Below are positions 44,710 through 51,413 of a stretch of 64,000 nt of DNA, in pieces. The stretch covers positions 45,086-109,085 of the forward strand of contig NZ_JBGTYM010000011.1 of assembly GCF_044142105.1 (NCBI RefSeq). Direction: 5' to 3'. The DNA comes from Pseudogemmobacter sp044142105. Lineage in GTDB: Bacteria; Pseudomonadota; Alphaproteobacteria; Rhodobacterales; Rhodobacteraceae. How positions within the stretch are numbered: the first letter of the stretch is position 1; every line of letters begins with the position of its first letter. A program made the translations under genes and the position numbers. The notes under the pieces are model-generated. The model saw only the letters and a list, made by a program, of their open reading frames with translations. It made no database searches and had not been told where the DNA came from.

Positions 44710-46485
44710 GTGACCAGCTATAATGCCCCCGTGAAGGACATGCAGTTCCTGCTGCACGAGGTTCTGAAGATCTCGGCTTCCGACATTCCGGGCTATGCCG
44801 ATCTGGACGAGGGATTCACCGCGGCGGTGCTGGACGAGGCGGGCAAGGTCGCCTCGGAGGTTCTGGCGCCGCTGAATGCCGTGGGCGACCGCGAGGGCTG
44901 CGTGCTGGAAAATGGCGTGGTGCGCACGCCCAAGGGGTTCGACGCGGCCTTCAAGGCGATGAAAGAGGGCGGTTGGACGGCGCTGGATTGCGATCCCGAC
45001 TATGGCGGGCAGGGTCTGCCCTATCTGGTCAATACCGCGGTGGGCGAGATTTTCGTGTCCGCCAATATGGCCTTCAACATGTATCAGGGCCTCACCCATG
45101 GCGCCTATTCGGCGATCCATACCCATGGCACCGCCGAACAGAAGGCCAAGTATCTGCCGAAGATGGTCAGCTGCGACTGGACCGGCACGATGAACCTGAC
45201 CGAGCCGCATTGCGGCACCGATCTGGGGCTGATGCGCACCAAGGCCGAGCCGCAGGCGGATGGCAGCTATCTGATCACCGGGCAGAAGATCTTCATCTCG
45301 GCGGGCGAGCATGATCTGGCCGAGAACATCATCCATCTGGTTCTGGCCAAGGCGCCGGGCGGCGGCGAGGGCACGCGGGGCGTGTCGCTGTTCATCGTTC
45401 CGAAAGTTCTTGTGAACGAAGATGGCTCGCTTGGCGCGCGCAATGCGGTCAGCTGCGGCAAGCTGGAAGAGAAGATGGGGATCCACGGCAATGCCACTTG
45501 CGTGATGAACTATGACGGCGCCCGCGGTTGGCTTCTGGGCGAGCTGCATAAGGGCATGAAGGCCATGTTCACCATGATGAACGAGGCCCGGCTTGGCGTG
45601 GGCCTGCAGGGCTATGCCGTGGCCGAGGCCGCCTATCAGAATGCGCTGGCCTATGCGAAGGACCGTCTGCAGGGCCGCGCGGTGACGGGGGCGGAAAATC
45701 CCAACGGGCCGGCCGATCCGCTGATCGTGCATCCCGACATCCGCCGCAACCTGATGGAGCAGAAGAGCTTTGTCGAAGGCGCGCGGGCGCTGACCTTCTG
45801 GGGCGCCTCGCTGATCGACGCGGCCCATCGCAAGGGGGATGCGGCGGCCGACGGGCTGGTCGGGCTGCTGACCCCGGTGATCAAGGGCTTCCAGACCGAC
45901 AAGGGGTTCGAGATGGCGGTGCAGGCCCAGCAGATCTGGGGCGGGCATGGCTATATCGAGGAACAGGGCATGTCCCAGTTCGCCCGCGATGCCCGGATCG
46001 CGATGATCTATGAAGGCGCGAATGGCGTGCAGGCGCTGGATCTGGTCGGCCGCAAGCTGGCGCAGGATGGCGGCAAGCATGTGATGGCTTTCTTCGAAAT
46101 GGTGAAGGCCGAATGCAAGGCGCATGAGGCCGAGCCGCGCATGGCCGAGTACACGTCGCCGCTGAAGGCCGCGTCCAAGCAGATGCAGGCGGCGGGGATG
46201 TTCTTCATGCAGAATGGCATGAAGAACCCCAATGCGGCGCTGGCGGGGTCTTACGACTTCATGCATCTTATGGGTCATGTCTGCCTGGGCCTGATGTGGA
46301 CCCGGATCGCCCGCGCCGCGCTGACCGCGCTGGACGAGGGACGCGGCGATGCCGCCTTCCTGCGGACGAAGCTCGCCACCGCGCGCTTCTACATGACGCG
46401 TCAGCTTCCGGCCTGCATGCTGCATCTGGCGCGGATCGAAAGCGGCGCCGAGCCGGTGATGGCGCTGGAAGCCGAGGCCTTTTAG
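44710..46485 (+). CDS. Acyl-CoA dehydrogenase, long form with C-terminal extension
   Basis: A 591-residue flavoenzyme, about 200 residues longer than classical acyl-CoA dehydrogenases. It starts YNAPVKDMQFLLHEVLKI, and the FAD/substrate region contains GTMNLTEPHCGTDLGLMRTK (about 160-179) and QIWGGHGYIEEQGMSQFARD (about 410-429). The likely catalytic Glu is in MIYEGANGVQALDL (about 437). It has the same architecture as FadE and DmdC-type enzymes; the chain length or methylthio specificity is not readable. The start is GTG with GGGAG about 9 bases upstream. It is the first metabolic gene of the oxidation run. Confidence 0.92.
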   Translation: MTSYNAPVKDMQFLLHEVLKISASDIPGYADLDEGFTAAVLDEAGKVASEVLAPLNAVGDREGCVLENGVVRTPKGFDAAFKAMKEGGWTALDCDPDYGGQGLPYLVNTAVGEIFVSANMAFNMYQGLTHGAYSAIHTHGTAEQKAKYLPKMVSCDWTGTMNLTEPHCGTDLGLMRTKAEPQADGSYLITGQKIFISAGEHDLAENIIHLVLAKAPGGGEGTRGVSLFIVPKVLVNEDGSLGARNAVSCGKLEEKMGIHGNATCVMNYDGARGWLLGELHKGMKAMFTMMNEARLGVGLQGYAVAEAAYQNALAYAKDRLQGRAVTGAENPNGPADPLIVHPDIRRNLMEQKSFVEGARALTFWGASLIDAAHRKGDAAADGLVGLLTPVIKGFQTDKGFEMAVQAQQIWGGHGYIEEQGMSQFARDARIAMIYEGANGVQALDLVGRKLAQDGGKHVMAFFEMVKAECKAHEAEPRMAEYTSPLKAASKQMQAAGMFFMQNGMKNPNAALAGSYDFMHLMGHVCLGLMWTRIARAALTALDEGRGDAAFLRTKLATARFYMTRQLPACMLHLARIESGAEPVMALEAEAF

Positions 46486-46556
46486 ACTGGCGCGAAAGCC
46501 CCGGGGGCGACGGTTTTCATACGAAAATCCCGCCCCCTTCCGACCGGAGGAGCCCG

Positions 46557-46769
46557 ATGCCGAAACGTTTCCGCCTGACCCGCCGCTTCGCAGCCGCCAT
46601 GACCGAGGATGGCTATCGCCGGCTGAAACGCTTTGCCGCCGAGGCGGGGCTGGAGGAGGGGGAGGCGCTGTCCTTCCTCTTCGAGCATTTCGACTCTGTG
46701 ACGGACAAGGACAATCTCACGCACCGGCTGCGGCTGTTCAATTCGGAACTTGAGGCGCGGAAAGGCTGA
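46557..46769 (+). CDS. Small hypothetical protein, 70 residues
   Basis: A 70-residue basic protein (MPKRFRLTRRFAAAMTEDGY, then an acidic helix GLEEGEALSFLFEHFDSV and a C-terminal helix). A perfect GGAGGAG site sits 5 bases before the ATG. I do not recognise a domain. Its spacing (71 bases after the acyl-CoA dehydrogenase) suggests cotranscription with it. Confidence 0.75.
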   Translation: MPKRFRLTRRFAAAMTEDGYRRLKRFAAEAGLEEGEALSFLFEHFDSVTDKDNLTHRLRLFNSELEARKG

Positions 46770-46800
46770 GGGGTGCGGATGGACGGCGTGGGCGCCTTGC

Positions 46801-46826
46801 GCGGAGTGTATTTGGGCCAAGATGAA
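46801..46826. repeat. Partial inverted copy of the intergenic repeat (E)
   Basis: The reverse complement begins TTCATCTTGGC and continues to ACTCCGC, matching the AT-rich half of copy D in the opposite orientation. No G5 hairpin is attached. Together with copy D it flanks about 140 bases with no gene. Confidence 0.5.
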
Positions 46827-46963
46827 CCCTTTGGGTCCAGCCCGATGCCGCTGTCCGTCCTGGCGGTACGGGGCTTCGGAACGGGGCTTCACCTCGGGCG
46901 GTCATCGGCGCTCCAGCCTGTACCGTGCGACGAAGGATCGGATGAAGTGATTCACGAAAGATC

Positions 46964-47021
46964 GCTTCATCTTGGCGAAGATACTCCGCGGGGGTCCGGG
47001 GGGCGCGAAGCGCCCGGGCGA
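46964..47021. repeat. GC-rich intergenic repeat, copy D
   Basis: CTTCATCTTGGCGAAGATAC, TCCGCGGGGGTCCGG, then the stem GGGCGC-GAA-GCGCCC (47001-47015). It interrupts the oxidation run between the small protein and the GST gene. Confidence 0.7.
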
Positions 47022-47050
47022 CCGGCGGCGGAATGGGAGGAAGACACGCA

Positions 47051-47686
47051 ATGACGGTTCAGCTTTATTGCTTCGGGGAATCGGGCAATGCCTATAAATG
47101 CGCGCTGGCGCTGGAATTGACCGGCACGGCCTGGCAGGCGCGGCATGTCGATTTCTTCAACGGCGAGGCACGCGGGCCGGAGTTCCGCGCGATCAACGAG
47201 ATGGGCGAAGTGCCGGTTCTGGTCGAGGGCGATCTGTCGCTGTCGCAATCGGGCGTGATCCTGCTGCATATCGCCGAGACCACCGGGCGGTTCGGCGGGG
47301 CCAGCCCTGACGAGGCGCGCGAGATCCTGCGCTGGCTGTTCTGGGACAATCACAAACTATCCACCCAGGTCGGCACCACGCGTTTCCTGATGAACTTCCT
47401 TCCCCCCGAAAAGCGGCCCGACGCGGTGATCGCCTTCCAGCAGGGACGCCTGAAGGCCGCCTATGGGGTGTTGAACGACCATCTTGCCGGACGGGACTGG
47501 ATCGTCGGGCAGGGGCCGACGCTGGCCGATCTGTCTTGCTGCTCCTATCTCTATTACCCCGAGCCCTTCGGCTTCTCCCGCGCCGACTGGCCGAATATCG
47601 ACGCCTGGCTTGACCGCATCTCGGCGCTGCCCGGCTGGAAACACCCCTATGACCTGATGCAGCGCGCCTTCCCGCCAAAGACGTGA
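47051..47686 (+). CDS. Glutathione S-transferase family protein
   Basis: A 211-residue GST. The N-terminal half has QLYCFGESGNAYKCALALEL and the cis-Pro segment MGEVPVLVEGDLSLSQSGVI (about 55-74), and the helical half WIVGQGPTLADLSCCSYLYY with the conserved Asp. A GGGAGGAAG site precedes the ATG. It heads the tight operon ending with fadB, so it may handle reactive acyl or aldehyde products there (inference). Confidence 0.88.
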   Translation: MTVQLYCFGESGNAYKCALALELTGTAWQARHVDFFNGEARGPEFRAINEMGEVPVLVEGDLSLSQSGVILLHIAETTGRFGGASPDEAREILRWLFWDNHKLSTQVGTTRFLMNFLPPEKRPDAVIAFQQGRLKAAYGVLNDHLAGRDWIVGQGPTLADLSCCSYLYYPEPFGFSRADWPNIDAWLDRISALPGWKHPYDLMQRAFPPKT

Positions 47687-47690
47687 GCCC

Positions 47691-48074
47691 ATGCTGAGCC
47701 GCCTCGCCCTTGCTGCCATCCATGGCGACCAGCGGCATCTTTCGCCGCGCGAGGGGTATGGCTGCGCCTACCGCCTGGCTCATGGCGGCACCGGCTGTTC
47801 GGGTTTCGCCAAGGTGCAGATATCCGAACACGGGCTTTTCCGCGCCCTTCCGCCCATCTGCGCGCGCTTTGCCGCCTGCCGTGACACGGCGGAAGAGTTG
47901 CTTGCGCGCCGGCGCGCGGGCGAGAAGGAAAGCGAAGACAGGGGGATGAAACGGCGCGAGCGGTGGTGGGACAAGTGCGACTGCGGCCCCTGCGATTGCT
48001 TCCCGTCGACGCGCCGTGGCGGCCAAGACCTGACACCCGATTGCGACTGCACGCCCGACTGCTGCAGTCTCTGA
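47691..48074 (+). CDS. YidD-like protein with cysteine-rich tail
   Basis: A 127-residue protein. Residues 1-70 resemble YidD (membrane-protein insertion efficiency factor): ALAAIHGDQRHLSPREGYGC, then CAYRLAHGGTGCSG and LFRALPPICARFAACRDTA. The C-terminal part is basic (RRRAGEKES, MKRRERWW) and ends with eight cysteines in CDCGPCDC and DCDCTPDCC. YidD helps YidC in E. coli, but the extra tail suggests metal binding. It sits in the oxidation operon, 4 bases after the GST and 18 before the thiolase. Confidence 0.72.
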   Translation: MLSRLALAAIHGDQRHLSPREGYGCAYRLAHGGTGCSGFAKVQISEHGLFRALPPICARFAACRDTAEELLARRRAGEKESEDRGMKRRERWWDKCDCGPCDCFPSTRRGGQDLTPDCDCTPDCCSL

Positions 48075-48092
48075 GATGACCGGAGGACCACA

Positions 48093-49304
48093 ATGACCGA
48101 AGCCTATATCTACGATGCCATCCGCACGCCGCGCGGCAAGGGCCGCCCTGATGGCGCATTGCACGAGGTCACCTCGGTCGCGCTTTCGGCGGGGCTGTTG
48201 AACGCCGTGAAGGAGCGCAACGGGCTGGAGGGCCATGCGGTCGAGGATGTGATCTGGGGCAATGTCACCCAGGTGGGCGAGCAGGGCGGGTGCCTGGCGC
48301 GCTCGGCGGTGCTTCTGTCCGATCTTGAGCAGTCGATCCCGGGTCTGGCGATCAACCGCTTCTGCGCCAGTGGCATGGAGGCGGTGAACCTGGCCGCCAA
48401 TCAGGTGAAGGGCGGGGCCGGGCAGGCCTATATCGCGGGCGGGGTCGAGATGATGGGCCGGGTCGCCATGGGCAGCGACGGGGCGGCCATCGCGGTCGAC
48501 CCGACGCTGGCGATGAAGACCTATTTCGTGCCCCAGGGCATCAGCGCCGATATCATCGCCACCGAATATGGCTTTACCCGCGCACAGGCCGATGCCCTGG
48601 CGGTGGAAAGCCAGCGCCGGGCCGCCGCCGCCTGGCAGGATGGGCGTTTTGCGAAATCGATCGTGCCGGTCAAGGATCGCAATGGCCTGATCATCCTCGA
48701 CCGCGACGAATATATGCGGCCCGACACCACGGTCGAGGCGCTGGGCGCGCTGAAAGCCAGCTTCAAGGACATGGGCGAGGCCATGCCGGGCTTCGACAAG
48801 GTCGCCCTGATGAAATACCCGCATCTCGAGCGTATCGAGCATATCCATCATGCCGGCAATTCCAGCGGCATCGTCGATGGCGCGGCGGCGGTGCTGATCG
48901 GGTCGAAAGCCTTTGGCGAGGCCCACGGGCTGAAACCGCGCGCCCGCATCCGCGCCACCGCGAAGATCGGCACCGATCCGACGATCATGCTGACCGGGCC
49001 GGTGCCGGTGACCGAAAAGATCCTGCGCGACTCTGGCATGTCGATCAGGGACATCGACCTGTTCGAGGTGAACGAGGCCTTTGCCAGCGTGGTCCTGCGT
49101 TTCATGCAGGCCTTCGATGTCGATCCGGCGCTGGTGAACCCCAATGGCGGCTCGATCGCGATGGGCCACCCCTTGGGGGCCACCGGCGCCATCATCATCG
49201 GCACGCTGCTGGACGAGCTGGAGCGGACGGGCAAGGGCACCGGGCTTGCCACGCTTTGCATCGCCAGCGGAATGGGGGCGGCCACGATCATCGAAAGGAT
49301 CTGA
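48093..49304 (+). CDS. fadA: Acetyl-CoA C-acyltransferase (thiolase)
   Basis: A 403-residue thiolase that cleaves 3-ketoacyl-CoA in beta-oxidation. The acylated Cys is in NRFCASGMEAVNLAANQVKG (about 91), the His in NEAFASVV and the second pair in GGSIAMGHPLGATGA and TLCIASGMGAA at the C-terminus. GGAGGACCACA precedes the ATG. It is in the same operon as the multifunctional enzyme but separated from it by cupin genes. Confidence 0.95.
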   Translation: MTEAYIYDAIRTPRGKGRPDGALHEVTSVALSAGLLNAVKERNGLEGHAVEDVIWGNVTQVGEQGGCLARSAVLLSDLEQSIPGLAINRFCASGMEAVNLAANQVKGGAGQAYIAGGVEMMGRVAMGSDGAAIAVDPTLAMKTYFVPQGISADIIATEYGFTRAQADALAVESQRRAAAAWQDGRFAKSIVPVKDRNGLIILDRDEYMRPDTTVEALGALKASFKDMGEAMPGFDKVALMKYPHLERIEHIHHAGNSSGIVDGAAAVLIGSKAFGEAHGLKPRARIRATAKIGTDPTIMLTGPVPVTEKILRDSGMSIRDIDLFEVNEAFASVVLRFMQAFDVDPALVNPNGGSIAMGHPLGATGAIIIGTLLDELERTGKGTGLATLCIASGMGAATIIERI

Positions 49305-49307
49305 GCC

Positions 49308-49742
49308 ATGACGCAGGAGGCGTTTCAGGTCTTGTCCGACCGTCTGAGCCGCGCGCTCGAGACCGGCAATGCCGCGCTCTATCGCTCGCTTGTGGTCCTG
49401 CCGCTGCGGGTCGCGCCGCGCGACGCGCCGGGCTATGTGGTCGAGACGCAGGATGAGCTTGATGCCGATTTCGCCCATTACCGTGACACGATCGTCGCGG
49501 CTGGCATCACCGACATCACGCGCGAGCTGATCGAGGTTGTGCCCGAGGCCAAGGGCAACCGCCTGCGCTATGCGGTGACGCTGCTGCGGCAGGACGAGCC
49601 GATAGGTCCGCCCCATGTGACCGAACTGTTGCTGGTGCAGACCGCAACGGGATTGAAGATCGCCGAGATGGTCTCGACCTCGACCCTGGTCGACTGGACC
49701 CGCCGCGCGGGCCCGCGCGGCGCGGCCCCACATCCACATTGA
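49308..49742 (+). CDS. NTF2-like protein of unknown function
   Basis: A 144-residue protein with an NTF2-like pattern: an N-terminal helix (FQVLSDRLSRALETGNAALY), the strand LVVLPLRV, helix DELDADFAHYRDTIVAAGI, and strands ending AEMVSTSTLVDW. Such domains serve as small-molecule enzymes or sensors; no catalytic residues are obvious. It begins 3 bases after the thiolase gene. Its first 65 residues resemble the 74-residue protein at 50221, so the two are likely paralogues. Confidence 0.68.
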   Translation: MTQEAFQVLSDRLSRALETGNAALYRSLVVLPLRVAPRDAPGYVVETQDELDADFAHYRDTIVAAGITDITRELIEVVPEAKGNRLRYAVTLLRQDEPIGPPHVTELLLVQTATGLKIAEMVSTSTLVDWTRRAGPRGAAPHPH

Positions 49743-49750
49743 GGAAGATC

Positions 49751-50224
49751 ATGCCAAAGCTCGACATGGACAAGGTGCCGGTCAAGACCGGATCGATCTA
49801 TCCCGAACCCTATGCCGCGATGATGAGGGGCCGCTCGAGCCTGCGACTGGGCGAGGCGGCGGGGCTGACGCAATTCGGCGTCAATCTGGTGCGGCTGGAG
49901 CCGGGTGCGGTGTCAAGCCTGCGGCATTGGCACATGGCCGAGGACGAATTCGTCATGGTGCTGTCGGGCGAATGCGTGATGGTGCAGGACGCGGGCGAGA
50001 CGGTGATGCGCCCGGGCGATTGCGCGGGCTTTCCGGCGGGTTCGACAGATGGTCACCATTTCCTGAACCGGACCGAGGAGCTTGCGACCTTTCTGGTGAT
50101 CGGCAGCAAGGCACCGCGCGAGGTGGCGACCTATAGCGACCACGATCTGCGTATCGAGATCGAGGATGGCAAGGCGCGGTTCACCTATCGCGATGGCAGC
50201 GCCTGGAATGGAATGCGCGAATGA
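49751..50224 (+). CDS. Single-domain cupin protein
   Basis: A 157-residue cupin. The metal motif is SSLRHWHMAEDEFVMVLSGE (about 51-70, H-x-H-x4-E-like) and the second half of the site is AGSTDGHHFLNRT. It shares the unit LTQFGV, RHWH, EDE and a TYSDHDL-type ending with each half of the double cupin at 50442. Cupins may be dioxygenases, isomerases or sensors. The ATG at 49751 follows TTGAGGAAG. It overlaps the next gene by 4 bases. Confidence 0.82.
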   Translation: MPKLDMDKVPVKTGSIYPEPYAAMMRGRSSLRLGEAAGLTQFGVNLVRLEPGAVSSLRHWHMAEDEFVMVLSGECVMVQDAGETVMRPGDCAGFPAGSTDGHHFLNRTEELATFLVIGSKAPREVATYSDHDLRIEIEDGKARFTYRDGSAWNGMRE

Positions 50225-50445
50225 ACTCGATGACGCATTTTCAGGATCGGCTCGATGCGGTGTCGCGCGCCGTTCTGAAGGGGGATTTCACCGCCTCTCT
50301 GCGCTGCCTGGACCTGCCCCATCCTTTCTCGACGCTTGAGGCTGATTTCGTGCTGCGCGACGCGTGGAAGGCCGAAGAGGACGCGGGCTGGCGTGCCGAT
50401 ATATGGCTTGAGCGCGGCCCGGCCCGGCCGGAGGCAAGGCCATGA
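50221..50445 (+). CDS. Short NTF2-like paralogue, 74 residues
   Basis: A 74-residue protein (FQDRLDAVSRAVLKGDFTAS, then LRCLDLPHPFSTLEADFVLR) whose layout parallels the first half of the NTF2-like protein at 49308. It may be a truncated copy that still has a role, or a decaying one. It overlaps both neighbours by ATGA (50221-50224 and 50442-50445), which argues it is translated. Confidence 0.65.
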   Translation: MNSMTHFQDRLDAVSRAVLKGDFTASLRCLDLPHPFSTLEADFVLRDAWKAEEDAGWRADIWLERGPARPEARP

Positions 50446-51413
50446 TCGTCGATCCGGCCAAGGCGCCGGTCAGCGCAGCGAAGGGATTGACCACCGCGCA
50501 TCTGTCGGTAGCGGGCGGGATCACCCAATTCGGCGCCTATCTCGACACGCTGGATCCCGGCGCCTGGTCGAGCTTTCGCCACTGGCATTCGGCCGAGGAC
50601 GAATTCCTGTATCTGCTGTCGGGCCGGGCCACCCTGCGCGATGATGACGGAATGACCGATCTGATGCCGGGCGACGCGTTGTGCTTCCGACGCGGCGATC
50701 CGAATGCGCATCACCTGACCAACCGGGACACGGAAGCGGCGCGCTGGCTGATCGTGGGGACGCGGGCGGCGGGCGATGTCTGCACCTATCCCGATGACCA
50801 TCGCCGTCAGGTGAACGAGGCAACGCGCTGGCGGGTTGAGGCTTTTGACGGCCAGATCCTTCGCCAAGGCGATCTGCCGCAGGAATTGCTGAACCTGCCC
50901 GCGCCCTGGGGCAAGCCGTTTGACGGTGTCGCGATGCCGCGCGTTCTGCGGGCGGCGGGGCGCGAATGGGTGACCGAGGATGCCTATGTCCATCCCATTC
51001 TGGGCGGCGGGCTTGGCCCCTATCGCCATTGCGTCCTGGGCGACGTGGGCGGGCTGACGCAATTCGGTGTTCATCTTGAGGAATTGCCGCCGGGAAGCCG
51101 GTCGTCCTTCCGCCACTGGCACGAGACCGAGGATGAGGCGATCTATGTCCTGTCGGGCCATCCGGTCCTCGTCGAGGAGACCGAGACCCGGCTGAACCCC
51201 GGCGACATGGTCTGCTGGCCCAAGGGCACGCCCATCGGCCACCAGCTGGAAAATCGAGGGCCGGGAGCGGCTCTTTACCTCACCATGGGAACGCGGCTGC
51301 ACCACGACCGCATCCATTACCCCGATCACGACCTGATCACCGAAAAAGACGGACCGGCCCGGCGCTATGCCCATGCCGATGGCCGCTTGCGCATGAAGGG
51401 AGACCACGCATGA
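50442..51413 (+). CDS. Double-cupin protein
   Basis: A 323-residue protein with two cupin domains, at about 27-130 and 205-300. Each carries the set ITQFGAYLDTLDPGAWSSFR plus HWHSAEDEFLYLLSG in the first, and LTQFGVHLEELPPGSRSSFR plus HWHETEDEAIYVLSG in the second, followed by GDALCF or GDMVCWPKG. Both domains resemble the single cupin at 49751, so three related cupin domains lie in a row. No substrate is known. It overlaps the fadB gene by 4 bases. Confidence 0.82.
   Translation: MIVDPAKAPVSAAKGLTTAHLSVAGGITQFGAYLDTLDPGAWSSFRHWHSAEDEFLYLLSGRATLRDDDGMTDLMPGDALCFRRGDPNAHHLTNRDTEAARWLIVGTRAAGDVCTYPDDHRRQVNEATRWRVEAFDGQILRQGDLPQELLNLPAPWGKPFDGVAMPRVLRAAGREWVTEDAYVHPILGGGLGPYRHCVLGDVGGLTQFGVHLEELPPGSRSSFRHWHETEDEAIYVLSGHPVLVEETETRLNPGDMVCWPKGTPIGHQLENRGPGAALYLTMGTRLHHDRIHYPDHDLITEKDGPARRYAHADGRLRMKGDHA

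Noticed and set aside
46773..47054. A 93-codon frame between the small protein and the GST gene
   Set aside because: It reads through repeat copies D and E, has no good ribosome site and its product shows no ordered domain.
47193..49739. An 848-codon open frame on the minus strand
   Set aside because: It runs antisense through the GST, YidD-like, thiolase and NTF2-like genes, all of which have ribosome sites and recognised motifs. Its sequence is rich in Arg, His, Gln and Gly, as expected for a shadow frame in GC-rich DNA.
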